Shown piece after piece: positions 1 to 11,200 of a stretch of DNA of 64,000 nucleotides (position 1 is the stretch's first letter; each line of letters starts with the position of its first letter). The stretch is from a candidate division WOR-3 bacterium (GTDB lineage Bacteria; Hydrothermota; Tepidihabitantia; SM23-42; JAOAFX01), in contig JBDRVV010000001.1 of NCBI GenBank assembly GCA_039802005.1, forward strand, positions 1 to 64,000. Direction: 5' to 3'. Below the pieces are notes generated by a model. It made no database searches, was not told where the DNA came from, and saw only the letters and a list, made by a program, of their open reading frames with translations. Both the position numbers and the translations under genes were made by a program.

Positions 1-1349
1 ATGGAACCGAAAATGACTGGATTGTGATACAACCTTATTCCAGCGGTGTGATTATCAATGGCGTCAACTATGATAATGTTATTGATATCTATAATTGTCA
101 TTATGTTGAACTTAGAGGAATTGAAATCACAAATTCTTATGCAGGTTCAGGGATTGATGGGATAAAATTCAGAACCACGAGCGACCATATTTTAATGGAA
201 AACTTACATATCCATGATCTCACTGGTGTCGGGATAAGTGCCAATCCTGCAGGACAGTCTTTCACTTATCTCACAATCCGGCACTGCCATATCCACGATA
301 TAACTGATGTTGGTGAAGGTCTTTATATTGGAAATCATGATGGTCTATCCCCGGTCCATCATTGTCTTGTAGAACTGAATTGGATACACGATTGCCATCC
401 CCATAAAGGGATACAATTCAAGCGGGGTACATATTTAAACATCATTCAGGATAATGTTGTTTACAATTGTGATGAGGCAGGGATTGTTTTGTATAAAACT
501 GACCAGAGTTCAGCAAGTGATAACAATATTGTACGCAGAAATGCAATCTGGAATACAACGGAGGGAATCTTTGCCGTGGGTCAGACCAATATTGACAATA
601 ATGTCATATTCAGTTGTGATTATGGAATAAATGTTAGAAACTACAGCGGCTGGGGGATGAATGATTTATATATCCGTAATAATACAATATATCACTGCAA
701 TACAACCTGCCTCAGGCTTGATGACTGGAATATTGCGACCGGAGAAATGGTCTGCATCAATAATGCCTGTTATCAGGATACCATAACCGCGAGTGCGATA
801 CAGGCACCGGATGGAATAGGACCCGGTTATGTTGCATATAATTGGCATTATGGTCAATCCCAGGTCACAGGTTCAACATTGGGTAATCATCCGAGCCAGG
901 AATTTATAAATCCAGTCCCAACACCGGGTGTTATCAATCTTTATCCAAAATCCAGTGCTACATTGCTCAATAACGGGACACAATCTTATGGCGCACCGGA
1001 GCATGATTTTAATCTTTTATCCAGGCCTTATGGAAGTTACTGGGATGTTGGTGCCTATGAATGGCGTGGATTAAATAATCCAGGCTGGCAGATTCAAGAA
1101 GGATTCAAAGAGATCCTTGTCGGGGTATCCGAGAGCAGGCAAATAGATGGCTACTTGAATTTCGCTATCCCGACAATTTTAAGGCGCGGATGCCGATTTG
1201 AGAACCCATCTGAGGTGCAATGGACTATTTATAACATCCTGGGGAAAAGGGTGGAAAAAGAATTGAATAATCTCCCAGCAGGATTATATTTTTATAGGAT
1301 TGAAAAGAGGCAAATTGTAAAGTGTGGTAAGTTTATTGTTATTGAGTAA
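1..1349 (+). CDS. Secreted right-handed beta-helix protein, 3' part, with C-terminal sorting domain
   Basis: The reading frame is open to the left edge (first full codon at position 3), so the N-terminus and any signal peptide lie outside the window; the GTG at 24 is internal. About the first 250 visible residues are successive short beta-strand coils of the parallel beta-helix type, such as LHIHDLTGVGIS, CHIHDITDVGEG and NTIYHCNTTCL, rich in His, Asn and Asp, as in pectate-lyase-like or NosD-like surface proteins. The last 70 residues (YNILGKRV ... LPAGLYFYRI ... GKFIVIE) look like a type IX secretion type A sorting domain, so the protein is probably exported and surface-anchored or released. 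No catalytic residues can be assigned, and a polysaccharide-binding or lyase role is only a guess. Confidence 0.75.
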   Translation, partial: GTENDWIVIQPYSSGVIINGVNYDNVIDIYNCHYVELRGIEITNSYAGSGIDGIKFRTTSDHILMENLHIHDLTGVGISANPAGQSFTYLTIRHCHIHDITDVGEGLYIGNHDGLSPVHHCLVELNWIHDCHPHKGIQFKRGTYLNIIQDNVVYNCDEAGIVLYKTDQSSASDNNIVRRNAIWNTTEGIFAVGQTNIDNNVIFSCDYGINVRNYSGWGMNDLYIRNNTIYHCNTTCLRLDDWNIATGEMVCINNACYQDTITASAIQAPDGIGPGYVAYNWHYGQSQVTGSTLGNHPSQEFINPVPTPGVINLYPKSSATLLNNGTQSYGAPEHDFNLLSRPYGSYWDVGAYEWRGLNNPGWQIQEGFKEILVGVSESRQIDGYLNFAIPTILRRGCRFENPSEVQWTIYNILGKRVEKELNNLPAGLYFYRIEKRQIVKCGKFIVIE

Positions 1350-1359
1350 TGAAAGCCTA

Positions 1360-1623
1360 CTATAGTTTATATAGTAAATAAATCATCAAAAACACAAATA
1401 CAATTGTCAGGACGGTGATATTAAAAAAGAGTCCGAAGGAAAGGGCGATAAATCCAAGATTTATATGGACGGTTGAAAAACCAATCTTTAAGGCATTAAA
1501 GAAAAATCCTTTTACCGGTCCGGGTGGAAAAAGACTACCAAGAAAATGGGATAATGCCGAGCCGATTATCCCACCGATGATTATTCCTAATATTATTGTT
1601 GGTAATTTCCTCTTTGCTGCCAT
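1360..1623 (-). CDS. DUF4321-like small membrane protein
   Basis: This 87-residue protein has two hydrophobic segments: residues 9-30 (IILGIIIGGIIGSALSHFLG) and about 60-86. A central segment resembles the DUF4321 family (FSTVHINLGFIALSFGL). Its function is unknown. I place the start at the ATG at 1623 rather than the TTG one codon upstream, because a GGGGGTG Shine-Dalgarno lies at the right distance. It is the last gene of a minus-strand group behind apbE and amrS and is convergent with the beta-helix gene, 10 bp away. A perfect 8-bp-stem palindrome lies just upstream. Confidence 0.7.
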   Translation of the reverse strand: MAAKRKLPTIILGIIIGGIIGSALSHFLGSLFPPGPVKGFFFNALKIGFSTVHINLGFIALSFGLFFNITVLTIVFVFLMIYLLYKL

Positions 1624-1635
1624 CAATCACCCCCT

Positions 1636-1654
1636 TTTTGCCATAATGGCAAAA
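1636..1654. repeat. Palindrome upstream of the DUF4321 gene
   Basis: TTTTGCCATAATGGCAAAA is a perfect 8-bp inverted repeat with a 3-nt spacer, 13 bp before the DUF4321 start. It could be a mobile REP-like palindrome or a hairpin in the amrS-DUF4321 transcript. Just beyond it, CGCAGAT occurs twice (1657-1663 and 1667-1673). Confidence 0.6.
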
Positions 1655-1706
1655 CACGCAGATGAGCGCAGATTTTGACACGGATATATGCAGATATAAA
1701 AATTTT

Positions 1707-2690
1707 TCATAAAATAATATTTATCTTCTCTCCGCATTTTGCACAATTAGAACCTTTTAAATTTTTGATCAATGCCTTGAAATACATTCTTTCAATCAAT
1801 AGTGCGCCACATTTTGGACAATAGGTATTGGAACCATCCTCACCCGGCACATTTCCGAGATATACATATTTTAATTTTTTCCTTGCCTTTTCATAGGCAT
1901 CAAAGAGAATATCTGTCGGCGTTGGTGGTTTGGTATATTTGTAGTTTGGATAATAGCGGGAGAAATGCAAGGGAATCTCGGGATTCACGCCCGCAACATA
2001 ATCAATGAGTGCATCAATCTGCTCCGATTTATCATTCAAACCGGTCACAATGAGATTTGTTATCTCAATATGACAGAATTGGTGCGATATCTCAATCGTT
2101 CTTTTTACTGTATCTAAATCACCGCCTAATTTCTTTTTATAAATATCAGGATTGATTGTCTTTAAATCAATATTCATTGCATCAACAAGTGGCAGAAGTT
2201 CTCGCAGGGGTTCTTCATTTATCATACCATTCGTTACCAGCACATTTTTTCCACCATTATCTCTTATCAACTTTGCGGCATCAAGGAGATACTCAAACCA
2301 CATCAAGGGTTCGGTATACGTATATGAGACACCCAAAGAAGGGTGCTCTTTATAAATCTTCACCAGCATTTCCGGTGAAAGGTATTGAGTATTTACATCA
2401 ATCTGAGAAATCTCCCAGTTCTGGCAGAACGGACACCTCATATTACAACTATTACAGGCAATGGAAAGAATCTGGGAACCGGGATAAAAATGATACAATG
2501 GTTTCTTTTCGATCGGGTCTAATGCAATGGATGTCGTTTCTCCATAATCAATTGCCCATAATTTATTGTCTTCGTTAATTCGTGCCCGACAGATTCCTTT
2601 TTTACCCGGCAAAATCTTACACTGGTGGGGGCAGAGTTTACACTGGACATAACCTTCAAAGGCCTCGTAATATCTTGCTTCAACTTTCAT
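1707..2690 (-). CDS. amrS: AmmeMemoRadiSam system radical SAM enzyme (AmrS)
   Basis: This 327-residue protein matches the AmrS family along its length. An N-terminal CKLCPHQC motif (residues 17-24) is followed by the radical SAM cluster motif CNMRCPFC with Cys82, Cys86 and Cys89, the SAM-barrel segments YTEPLMWFEY and NIDLKT, and a C-terminal zinc-ribbon-like pair (CPKCG ... CAKCG). In other genomes the family occurs with AmrA (AMMECR1) and AmrB (MEMO1); neither partner is in this window, and the reaction is not well established. The start codon overlaps the apbE stop by 4 bp (ATGA), so the two are translationally coupled. The C-terminal zinc ribbon is typical of the longer family members. 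Confidence 0.9.
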   Translation of the reverse strand: MKVEARYYEAFEGYVQCKLCPHQCKILPGKKGICRARINEDNKLWAIDYGETTSIALDPIEKKPLYHFYPGSQILSIACNSCNMRCPFCQNWEISQIDVNTQYLSPEMLVKIYKEHPSLGVSYTYTEPLMWFEYLLDAAKLIRDNGGKNVLVTNGMINEEPLRELLPLVDAMNIDLKTINPDIYKKKLGGDLDTVKRTIEISHQFCHIEITNLIVTGLNDKSEQIDALIDYVAGVNPEIPLHFSRYYPNYKYTKPPTPTDILFDAYEKARKKLKYVYLGNVPGEDGSNTYCPKCGALLIERMYFKALIKNLKGSNCAKCGEKINIIL

Positions 2691-3637
2691 TCGATTGCCA
2701 GCCTTTCCAGTCGATTATCTTTTTCATAATATATTATACCTTTAATCCCCATAGAGTCAAGAAATTTTTTGCCCTTTTCTGCATTCATCACTGATACTGC
2801 GGTGGCGATACCATCCGCAAAGGTTGTATTTTCGGCAAATATGGTGACTGAAGCAAAATCCCGCGCTGGATAACCCGTCTTGGGGTCTATGATATGGGCA
2901 TAACGGACCCCATTGACAATAAAGAATTTCTCATAATCACCGGATGTTGACAAGGCGCAATCAACCAGTCCAACTTTTTCAATCACCCCTTCCTGCCGGG
3001 GATGTTTTATTCCCACGACCCAGGGTCTGTTCTTGGGTGATTTACCAATCGCATAGACCTCACCGGCGATATTAACAATCGCCGATTTGATATTAAATTT
3101 TCTTAAGATATCAACCATTCGGTCCGCGGCAAAACCCTGGGCAATCCCGCCAAGGTCAATCTTCATACTATCAGGGATAAAAATGGAATCACCAATGAAT
3201 CTTATCTTTTTATAATCCACCAATCTTTTTGCCCGTTCAATTTCTTTCTGGTTCGGGATTCTTTTTTCTTTACCATAAAATCCCCATATCTCAAGGAGCG
3301 GTGCAATTGAAATATCAAATAGACCATCCGTCAGCCGACTAATCGAATCCGCCATTAAAAATATCGGTTTAATATCGGGTGGGATATGAACACGATGTTC
3401 CTTATTTATTTTACTTACCAGACTTTTTGGTGAAAAATAATTCAATAGAGAATCAAGATATTTTAATTCTTTATCAATCTCATTCAAAACCTTCTGGGAA
3501 TTATTTTTATCTGCGCAGTAAAATCTTATCTCACACGGACCACCGACTATGACATTCTGATAGTGGTATTCTTTTTCAATTCTGGTGCAGAAAATCAGGG
3601 TTAGAAGAATAAGTGATATAACTTTTGATATCCGCAT
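2687..3637 (-). CDS. apbE: FAD:protein FMN transferase (ApbE), lipoprotein
   Basis: A 316-residue ApbE-family protein. The N-terminus is a lipoprotein signal (ISLILLTLIFC, lipobox Cys17), placing it on the periplasmic face. Family motifs in order are YFSPKSLVSKIN, DGLFDISIAPLLEIWGF, IDLGGIAQGFAADRM, ALSTSGDYEKF, HIIDPKTGYPA and FADGIATAVSVM, the last containing the metal-binding Asp and Thr. ApbE moves FMN from FAD onto a Thr of flavoproteins such as Rnf or Nqr subunits; no such substrate is encoded nearby. The ATG lies only 6 nt after a strong -10 box, so the mRNA is probably leaderless. It is the first gene of the apbE-amrS-DUF4321 group. Confidence 0.93.
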   Translation of the reverse strand: MRISKVISLILLTLIFCTRIEKEYHYQNVIVGGPCEIRFYCADKNNSQKVLNEIDKELKYLDSLLNYFSPKSLVSKINKEHRVHIPPDIKPIFLMADSISRLTDGLFDISIAPLLEIWGFYGKEKRIPNQKEIERAKRLVDYKKIRFIGDSIFIPDSMKIDLGGIAQGFAADRMVDILRKFNIKSAIVNIAGEVYAIGKSPKNRPWVVGIKHPRQEGVIEKVGLVDCALSTSGDYEKFFIVNGVRYAHIIDPKTGYPARDFASVTIFAENTTFADGIATAVSVMNAEKGKKFLDSMGIKGIIYYEKDNRLERLAIE

Positions 3638-3643
3638 AATCGG

Positions 3644-3671
3644 ATTATATATGAAAATAGAAACCAGTCAA
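3644..3671 (-). promoter_or_regulatory. Promoter of apbE
   Basis: On the minus strand, TTGACT (3671-3666), a 16-bp spacer and TATAAT (3649-3644). The apbE ATG follows 6 nt later, so the predicted transcript start falls at or next to the start codon. Confidence 0.75.
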
Positions 3672-3711
3672 TTAAAAAAAATTTCGAAAGTCAACAATTT
3701 TCAATCTGCTT

Positions 3712-3730
3712 AAAAAATGTTGATTTTTGC
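3712..3730 (-). terminator. Small A/T hairpin downstream of the P-ATPase gene (repeated element)
   Basis: Read on the minus strand it is AAAAATCAACATTTTTT, a short stem-loop followed by a T run, placed 27 bp after the P-ATPase stop. The same 17-mer lies just after pfkA (24845-24861), with further similarity in the neighbouring bases. It may be a weak terminator or a 3'-UTR repeat. Confidence 0.4.
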
Positions 3731-3756
3731 AATTACTACTACAATATTTTAAACTT

Positions 3757-6375
3757 TTATTTTGCCCGCAACCGTTTTATCAATTTTTCTATCTCCACAG
3801 CAAAAAATACGATACTTGAAAGGGCAATGCAGAATAATAATTCAGAAAGACTCAATGCCTGGGTCTTAAATATGGGTTGTAAAAACGGAATGTATATAAC
3901 ACACAATTGTAGCAAAAATGTCAAAAGGACCGCACCCAATAAAGGTTTATTGGAAAAAATACCCTGAGTAAATAAGGATTCTCTTTCTGAACGGATTGCC
4001 AAGACATGTGCCATCTGGTTAAAACATAAGACTGTGAATACCATTGTCTGCCAGTGGGCATCGCCGATATGAATTGCCCAGTATTGAGTAAAAATAGTAA
4101 TTATACCCATTAATAAACCAACCCATATTATATGAAAACCAAGTCCATGGGCAAAAAGACTTTCCTGGGGTGCCCTGGGTGGTCTTTGCATAATATATTT
4201 CTCTTCAGGTTCTACACTCAAGGCAAGTGCTGGCGCACCATCAGTAACAAGATTTATCCACAATAAATGAATTGGTAAAAGTGGCAAAGGGAGACCTAAA
4301 AAAGGCGGAAAGAATAGTGTATAAATCTCTCCTGAATTGCTGGTCATAAGATATTTTATAAACTTGCGGATATTATCAAATATCCTCCTTCCTTCCCTTA
4401 CCGCCTTCACTATCGTTGCGAAGTTATCATCAAGGAGTATCATATGAGATGCCTCTTTTGATACCTCGGTCCCCATTATCCCCATTGCCACACCAATGTC
4501 TGCCCTTTTTAATGCCGGCGCATCATTCACACCATCCCCGGTCATCGCGACATACTGCCCTTTATCCTGCAATGCACGGACAATCTTTAATTTCTGTTCC
4601 GGGGCAACCCGGGCATAAACCCTGATATGCTCTACTTTCTTTTCAAACTCTTCAAGTGACAATGCATCAAGTTCTTTACCTGTGATCACAGCCTGCGCAT
4701 CATCACCCATAATTCCGAGTTGATATGCAATGGAGCGGGCAGTAATTGGATGGTCACCTGTGATCATCACCGGAATTATACCTGCAGTCTTGCACTGCTG
4801 GATTGCATCCTTAACTTCTAATCTTGGCGGGTCAATCATACCCACAAGTCCCAGAATGACTAATTTATCTTCAATATGTGCCGGATGTAGATTCTTCGGC
4901 AATTCTTTCCATTCCCTCATTGCAATCGCCAGCACCCTCAATCCATCATTTGCCATCTTCAAATTTGCCTTATTAAGCATTTCAAAATCTTTTTTAATTT
5001 CACCGTTAATCAAACATCCAATGGACTTTTCGAGGAGCGAATCTATCGCACCCTTGGTAAATGATACAATCTTGCCGTTATCCATTTTATGGATTGTGGT
5101 CATACATTTTCTATCTGAATCAAAAGGAATCTCAGCAATCCTTGGATGTTTTTTTATCAACTCACGTTTATCATATCCTGATTCATAGGCGGCGACACAA
5201 AGTGCGGTTTCGGTTGGGTCGCCAATTATCTTACCGTCTTTATCGTATTGTGCATCATTGCTCAAGGCAAGGGCAAGAAAGAATTCAGGATTTTTTTCTG
5301 CATAATTAGTAAATTCTTCGTCTCTTATAATTTTGTTATTAATAAAAATCTCCCGCACAATCATTTTGTTTTGAGTAAGGGTTCCAGTTTTATCAGAACA
5401 TATATAAGTCACTGAACCGAGTGTCTCAACTGCGGATAATTTGCGCATCAATGCATTCTCTTTTACCATTTTCTTTGCGCCCAATGCAAGGGCGATCGTA
5501 ACCACTGCTGGTAATGCCTCAGGTATTGCTGCAACAGCAAGACTGACTGCAGTTAAAAACATCAAAGTTATTGGCTCCCCGCGGAGAATTCCAAAAACAA
5601 AGACAATCCCACATACGACAAGAAAGATAACCGTTAGCCATTTACCAAATGCAGTGAGCCTTCTTTGTAATGGTGTCTTTACCCCTTCTTCTTCCTGTAT
5701 CATTGTCGCAATCTTACCGAGCTCTGTCTCCATTCCGGTTGCAACAGCCACACCCGCGCCCCTGCCATATGTAACAATCGTTCCCTTATATGCCATATTT
5801 TTTCTATCACCAATTGGAATTGTCGGGTCATGGAGTTCTTTTGTGAATTTTTCCACTGCAATAGACTCACCGGTCAGCGGTGCCTCATCAATCTTTAACT
5901 GGGCAACTTCAATCAAGCGCATATCTGCAGGAACAATATTCCCCGCCTCAAGAAGGACAATATCACCGGGGACAACTTCAGACACTGGAATTGTATAAAC
6001 AATATTATTTCTGCGGACATTGATATTTGCCTGCGCCATTTTCTTCAGTGCCTCAATCGCCTTTTCTGCACGATATTCCTGGATAAATCCGATAATGCCA
6101 TTGAGAATCACAATAACAATTATCGCAATCGTATCTATCGGTTCACCAACAATCCCTGAGATTATTGCTGCCGCAATAAGAATCAAAATCATAAAATCCT
6201 TGAACTGATCAAGGAGCATCTCAAAAGGGGTCTTCTTTTTTGCCTCTTTTATTTCATTCGGACCGAATCTTTCAAGACGCGAGCGTGCTTCTTCTGAGTT
6301 TAATCCTTCAGCACTGGTCTTGAGGGATTCAAAGATTGCATCTATGGATAATGTATGCCAGTATTCCTTTTCCAT
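3757..6375 (-). CDS. Calcium-transporting P-type (P2A) ATPase
   Basis: This 872-residue cation pump has the whole P2-type layout: an N-terminal cation-ATPase domain (residues 1-70), the actuator loop with TGES, the M4 motif PEALP, the phosphorylation site DKTGTLTQN, the hinge [17 protein letters not shown], and C-terminal helices M5-M10. Residues matching the SERCA calcium ligands are all present: Glu in PEALP, Asn and Glu in SNSGE (M5), and Asn, Thr and Asp in NLVTDG (M6). Ca2+ export is therefore the best call, though Mn2+ or Na+ cannot be excluded. It lies behind the atp operon but has its own promoter; its ATG sits 8 nt after the -10 box, without a clear Shine-Dalgarno. Confidence 0.9.
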   Translation of the reverse strand: MEKEYWHTLSIDAIFESLKTSAEGLNSEEARSRLERFGPNEIKEAKKKTPFEMLLDQFKDFMILILIAAAIISGIVGEPIDTIAIIVIVILNGIIGFIQEYRAEKAIEALKKMAQANINVRRNNIVYTIPVSEVVPGDIVLLEAGNIVPADMRLIEVAQLKIDEAPLTGESIAVEKFTKELHDPTIPIGDRKNMAYKGTIVTYGRGAGVAVATGMETELGKIATMIQEEEGVKTPLQRRLTAFGKWLTVIFLVVCGIVFVFGILRGEPITLMFLTAVSLAVAAIPEALPAVVTIALALGAKKMVKENALMRKLSAVETLGSVTYICSDKTGTLTQNKMIVREIFINNKIIRDEEFTNYAEKNPEFFLALALSNDAQYDKDGKIIGDPTETALCVAAYESGYDKRELIKKHPRIAEIPFDSDRKCMTTIHKMDNGKIVSFTKGAIDSLLEKSIGCLINGEIKKDFEMLNKANLKMANDGLRVLAIAMREWKELPKNLHPAHIEDKLVILGLVGMIDPPRLEVKDAIQQCKTAGIIPVMITGDHPITARSIAYQLGIMGDDAQAVITGKELDALSLEEFEKKVEHIRVYARVAPEQKLKIVRALQDKGQYVAMTGDGVNDAPALKRADIGVAMGIMGTEVSKEASHMILLDDNFATIVKAVREGRRIFDNIRKFIKYLMTSNSGEIYTLFFPPFLGLPLPLLPIHLLWINLVTDGAPALALSVEPEEKYIMQRPPRAPQESLFAHGLGFHIIWVGLLMGIITIFTQYWAIHIGDAHWQTMVFTVLCFNQMAHVLAIRSERESLFTQGIFSNKPLLGAVLLTFLLQLCVIYIPFLQPIFKTQALSLSELLFCIALSSIVFFAVEIEKLIKRLRAK

Positions 6376-6383
6376 TAAGGGAA

Positions 6384-6411
6384 ATAATATCTATTTTTTG
6401 ATTGGTGTCAA
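6384..6411 (-). promoter_or_regulatory. Promoter of the P-type ATPase gene
   Basis: Minus strand TTGACA (6411-6406), 16-bp spacer, TATTAT (6389-6384). The ATG at 6375 is 8 nt from the -10 box, so the leader is absent or 1-2 nt long. Confidence 0.7.
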
Positions 6412-6461
6412 GGAAAGTAATTTTGCAAAGCAGTTCTTCGCGGAGTAAAAATGTATGATAC

Positions 6462-6872
6462 TTACTTCTTTCTCTTCCTCTGCCCGACCTTTATCCTCAC
6501 CAGGGCGCGCTGGAATGCCGCCATTGCCTCAGCATGGGTAATTTTGTCCCCTCTTTTTTCTTCCATTAATTTTTGTGCCCTCTCCCTTGCTTTCATCGCC
6601 CTTTCAAGATCAATCTCTTCTGCGCGCTCCGCGGCATCAGCAAGGATAATCACCTTGTGGGGCAAAACCTGGACAAATCCACCGGTTATTGCCATAAATT
6701 CAGTCTCATTGTCCTTTTTTATCTTTATCTCACCCGGGCTGATAATACTAACCAGGGGAACATGTTTTGCAAGGATACTTATCTCACCCTGAATTGTTGG
6801 AACGGTGAGCACATCAATATCTTCTGAATAGACAAGTCGTTCAGGGGTAACAATCTCTAATCTAAACTTCAT
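6462..6872 (-). CDS. atpC: F1Fo ATP synthase epsilon subunit
   Basis: This 136-residue protein has the N-terminal beta-sandwich of epsilon subunits (FRLEIVTPERLVYSEDIDVL ... GEISILAKHVPLVSIISPGE ... GGFVQVLPHKVIILAD) and the C-terminal two-helix hairpin (AEEIDLERAMKARERAQKL). In F-type synthases it links the c-ring to the rotor stalk and can inhibit hydrolysis. It is the last gene of the atp operon, 76 bp behind atpD. That spacer holds a palindromic repeat, and no good Shine-Dalgarno precedes the ATG, which is unusual for this operon. Confidence 0.95.
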   Translation of the reverse strand: MKFRLEIVTPERLVYSEDIDVLTVPTIQGEISILAKHVPLVSIISPGEIKIKKDNETEFMAITGGFVQVLPHKVIILADAAERAEEIDLERAMKARERAQKLMEEKRGDKITHAEAMAAFQRALVRIKVGQRKRKK

Positions 6873-6918
6873 TTTTGAGCAGTTACCAAAACCGAGGAAA
6901 TGTTTTTATTTTCGTTTT

Positions 6919-6941
6919 GTGCGATAAATCGCACCGCTACA
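6919..6941 (-). repeat. Palindromic repeat between atpD and atpC
   Basis: GTGCGATAAATCGCAC (6919-6934) is a 7-bp-stem hairpin flanked by CGCTACA. It shares the core GATAAATC and the GT...AC ends with the palindrome at 43997-44012, while the stem bases differ in a compensating way. No T run follows on the minus strand, so it is not a classical terminator. Confidence 0.6.
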
Positions 6942-6948
6942 TTTTGGC

Positions 6949-8313
<1,365 letters not shown>

Positions 8314-8327
8314 TTAACCTCCTAACT

Positions 8328-8717
8328 CTAATCACAATAATTTTCTAATTCCCCTCCCTTGATGGGAGGGGACAAAGGGGAGGGTGATAATTCTCTCATT
8401 ATTGCTTGCATCACCCCATTGGTATTTCTCAATACCTCATTGTTCCAAAACCTTAATACCCTGTAACCTTGTCCTTGAAACCATTTATCCCTTATCTTAT
8501 CTGTTCCACTTTCAAAATGCCCGCCGCCATCAATTTCAATAACCAATTTTTTCTCAAAACACACAAAATCAACAATATAATTTCCTATTAATTGTTGCCT
8601 CCTGAATTTTACACCCAGTTGTTTTTTTCTAATCGCATACCAAAGTTTCCTCTCTGCATCTGTCATATTTTCTCTGAGCCGACGCACAAAACTTTTCTTA
8701 TCTGGAGTGAACTTCAT
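8328..8717 (-). CDS. DUF559-family endonuclease-like protein inserted in the atp operon
   Basis: This 129-residue protein belongs to the DUF559 / Vsr-like group with a restriction-endonuclease-like fold. It shows the N-terminal helix (NMTDAERKLWYAIR), the basic strand GVKFRRQQLIGNYIVDFVCF, and the PD-(D/E)XK-like pair KLVIEIDGGGH, then YRVLRFWNNEVLRN. Its activity has not been shown. The last 18 or so residues (SPLSPPIKGGE) are translated from a palindromic repeat (8349-8386), and an inverted copy of that repeat lies just upstream (8721-8760) and supplies the GGGAG Shine-Dalgarno. Gene plus two inverted repeats looks like an insertion between atpG and atpD. Its codon use is not obviously foreign. 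Confidence 0.85.
   Translation of the reverse strand: MKFTPDKKSFVRRLRENMTDAERKLWYAIRKKQLGVKFRRQQLIGNYIVDFVCFEKKLVIEIDGGGHFESGTDKIRDKWFQGQGYRVLRFWNNEVLRNTNGVMQAIMRELSPSPLSPPIKGGELENYCD
8349..8386 (+). repeat. DUF559-associated palindromic repeat, copy R1
   Basis: CCCCTCCC / GGGAGGGG hairpin followed by ACAAAGGGGAGGGTGA. It overlaps the 3' end of the DUF559 gene and encodes that protein's Pro/Ser-rich tail. The same repeat occurs inverted at 8721-8760 and alone at 12501-12550. Confidence 0.75.
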
Positions 8718-8720
8718 TAT

Positions 8721-8760
8721 TCACTCCCACCTTTTTCCTCCCCCATCAAGAGGGAGGAAA
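8721..8760 (-). repeat. DUF559-associated palindromic repeat, copy R2 (inverted)
   Basis: TCACTCCCACC and a TTCCTCCC / GGGAGGAA hairpin. It is the inverted counterpart of R1, sharing the CTTGATGGG core and the AAAGG(G/T)G(G)GAG arm. It lies between the atpG stop and the DUF559 start. Confidence 0.75.
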
Positions 8761-8783
8761 TAATAATATTGTAAGATTTCATT

Positions 8784-9644
8784 CTATTTCCCCAAACTTT
8801 CAATAACTGCCTTGGTTGTAGAAAGTTCAGTCAATTCTTTGGTAATACCTTCCTGTCGGGCTTTATTATAAGAAAGGGTAAGACTTTGAATTAGATTTTC
8901 AGCATTCTCCGTTGCATTTTTCATTGCCATCATTCTTGCGGAAAATTCCGATGCCTGTGATTCAAGGACTGCCGCATATATCTTGTATTCAATTATCCTT
9001 ACAAGCAGGGTATCAATAACTTCCTTAGGAGAAGGTTCATAAATGAACTGGGCAAGAAAAGGCTCCTCTGGTTGTTCTTGTTGAAACGGCAATAATTGTA
9101 AAACTGTAGGACGTTGGACAACATTTGATACATAATCGCTGTATACAAGTTTTACTTCGTCAACATTGCCTTTTATAAATTCATCAATAATTATTTGAGA
9201 GATTGGTGTAATGCTGATGAATGGAACCGGTGCACCAAGACCCGTGAATTCAGCAATGACTTTATATCCACGGCGGATAAAAAAATCCCTTCCTTTCCTG
9301 CCGACCGCGAGGATATAAGAAGTTTCTTTATCTTTAATTAATTTCATTGTTTCCATGATTAGATTCATATTAAATGCACCGCATAGCCCTCGGTCTGAAG
9401 TGATAAGGACAATCAGGGTATTTTTAATATCCCTTTTTTGTAATAATGGATGGAGTTCGCGCTCGGTCTTTGGTGCAAGATTTAACAAAAGATTCCAGGC
9501 AAGCTGGGCATAGGGTCTTGAGGCAAGAAGGGTTGACAATGTCTTTGTCATCTTTGCACCGGCAACCATCTGCATAGTCTTTGTGATCTTTTTTATATTG
9601 CCTACGGACTTAATGTGTCTTTTTATATCACGGACCGAAGCCAT
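8784..9644 (-). CDS. atpG: F1Fo ATP synthase gamma subunit
   Basis: This 286-residue central stalk subunit has the conserved N-terminal helix (VRDIKRHIKSVGNIKKITK, MVAGAKM), the internal SDRGLCGAFN motif, and the C-terminal helix (ASEFSARMMAMKNATENA ... YNKARQEGITKELTEL) that turns inside the alpha/beta hexamer. The length is normal. GAGGAG before the ATG supports the start. It follows atpA by 41 bp and is followed by the DUF559/repeat insertion instead of atpD. Confidence 0.97.
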   Translation of the reverse strand: MASVRDIKRHIKSVGNIKKITKTMQMVAGAKMTKTLSTLLASRPYAQLAWNLLLNLAPKTERELHPLLQKRDIKNTLIVLITSDRGLCGAFNMNLIMETMKLIKDKETSYILAVGRKGRDFFIRRGYKVIAEFTGLGAPVPFISITPISQIIIDEFIKGNVDEVKLVYSDYVSNVVQRPTVLQLLPFQQEQPEEPFLAQFIYEPSPKEVIDTLLVRIIEYKIYAAVLESQASEFSARMMAMKNATENAENLIQSLTLSYNKARQEGITKELTELSTTKAVIESLGK

Positions 9645-9685
9645 TACTCCTCGCTACACTTGAACAAAATCGTTATGGATATTCA

Positions 9686-11197
9686 TCACTTAAGAAACAA
9701 ACTTTTAAATTCCTGTATTGCCTGACCAAGCTTTTTCTCGGTCTCTTCATCAAGGTCTTTGGTTTCCTTTATCTTTCTGCCAATATCAGGATAAGAGGTA
9801 TCCATATATCTTAAAAATTCATCCTCAAATTTCTTTATCTTATCAATCGGAATATCATCAAGCATGCCGGAAATTCCAGCGTAGATTATCATAACCTGTT
9901 TTTCAACTGACATTGGGACATATTGTCCCTGCTTCAAAATCTCAGTCATTACCTTACCACGGGTCAATTGTTTACGGGTTGCCTCATCAAGGTCACTTGC
10001 AAACTCAGCAAACGCAGCCATTTCGCGATACTGGGCAAGGTCAAGCCTCAATTTACCCGCAACCTTTTTCATTGCTTTTATCTGGGCACTTGAACCCACC
10101 CTTGATACAGAAAGTCCAACATTGATTGCCGGTCTAATGCCCTGATAGAATAATTCTGGCTCAAGATAAATCTGACCATCAGTGATTGAGATAACATTTG
10201 TTGGAATGTATGAAGTTATATCACCTGCCTGGGTTTCAATTATGGGTAACGCAGTGAGAGAACCACCACCGTGTTCTTTATTCAATTTTGCTGCCCTCTC
10301 TAAAAGTCTTGAATGCAGGTAAAATATATCACCAGGATATGCTTCTCTACCTGGCGGTCTTCTCAATAATAAAGAAATCTGACGATATGCCCAGGCATGT
10401 TTTGAAAGGTCATCATATATGACAAGGGCATCCTTTCCCTTGTCCATAAAATATTCACCCATCGCACAACCCGCATAAGGTGCAATATACCAGAGAGATG
10501 CCGGGTCTGAAGAACAGGCACCAACAACAATTGTCCAATCCATTGCCCCATATCTTTCCAGTTCGGAAACAATCCTTGCCAGTTTAGATTCTTTTTGACC
10601 GATTGATACATATATACAAATTACATTTTCTTCTTTCTGATTGAGTATCGTATCAATCACAATTGCAGTCTTACCCGTCTGCCGGTCACCGATTATCAAT
10701 TCCCGCTGTCCCCTTCCAATCGGAATCATACTATCAATTGCCTTGATACCTGTCTGCAGGGGTGTATTTACACCCTCACGCTGTATCACCCTTGGAGCAA
10801 TCTTTTCTACAGGATAGTAAGTTGTTGGTTTCACCGGTCCTTTTCCATCAAGTGGTTCACAGAGTGGATTTATAACACGACCGACAAGGTTTTCTCCAAC
10901 ACCGACTTCAAGAATTCTACCGGTTCCTTTTACTACATCACCTTCTTTAATTTTCTCATAATCACCCAGAACAATTGCACCGATACGGTCTTCAAGTAGA
11001 TTCAGTGCAACACCATATATACCATTGGGAAATTCAAGCATCTCTGAGGCAAAACAGTCCTGAAGTCCATTAATGTGGGCAACACCATCTCCAATTTCAA
11101 TGACCGTGCCCACCCTTTCTACCTTTATCTTCTTTTCAAATTCAAATAAATCTTTCTTTAATTCTTTTAATAATTTTGTCTTTATATCCTGACTCAT
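9686..11197 (-). CDS. atpA: F1Fo ATP synthase alpha subunit
   Basis: This 503-residue subunit has the P-loop GDRQTGKT, the segments [14 protein letters not shown] and [26 protein letters not shown], and the C-terminal [16 protein letters not shown] motif. It forms the non-catalytic half of the F1 hexamer. Length and order are standard, and it lies 3 bp after the atpH stop. Confidence 0.98.
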   Translation of the reverse strand: MSQDIKTKLLKELKKDLFEFEKKIKVERVGTVIEIGDGVAHINGLQDCFASEMLEFPNGIYGVALNLLEDRIGAIVLGDYEKIKEGDVVKGTGRILEVGVGENLVGRVINPLCEPLDGKGPVKPTTYYPVEKIAPRVIQREGVNTPLQTGIKAIDSMIPIGRGQRELIIGDRQTGKTAIVIDTILNQKEENVICIYVSIGQKESKLARIVSELERYGAMDWTIVVGACSSDPASLWYIAPYAGCAMGEYFMDKGKDALVIYDDLSKHAWAYRQISLLLRRPPGREAYPGDIFYLHSRLLERAAKLNKEHGGGSLTALPIIETQAGDITSYIPTNVISITDGQIYLEPELFYQGIRPAINVGLSVSRVGSSAQIKAMKKVAGKLRLDLAQYREMAAFAEFASDLDEATRKQLTRGKVMTEILKQGQYVPMSVEKQVMIIYAGISGMLDDIPIDKIKKFEDEFLRYMDTSYPDIGRKIKETKDLDEETEKKLGQAIQEFKSLFLK

Positions 11198-11200
11198 AAC

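Noticed and set aside
5441-5998. A 185-codon open frame on the plus strand, antisense to the P-ATPase gene
   Set aside because: It mirrors the conserved ATPase coding strand, has no Shine-Dalgarno or promoter, and its residue makeup (Ile, Thr, Ala, Ser rich) is that of an antisense shadow. The same holds for 7709-8182 (antisense to atpD), 22098-22475 (antisense to rng) and 25120-25440 (antisense to pfkA).
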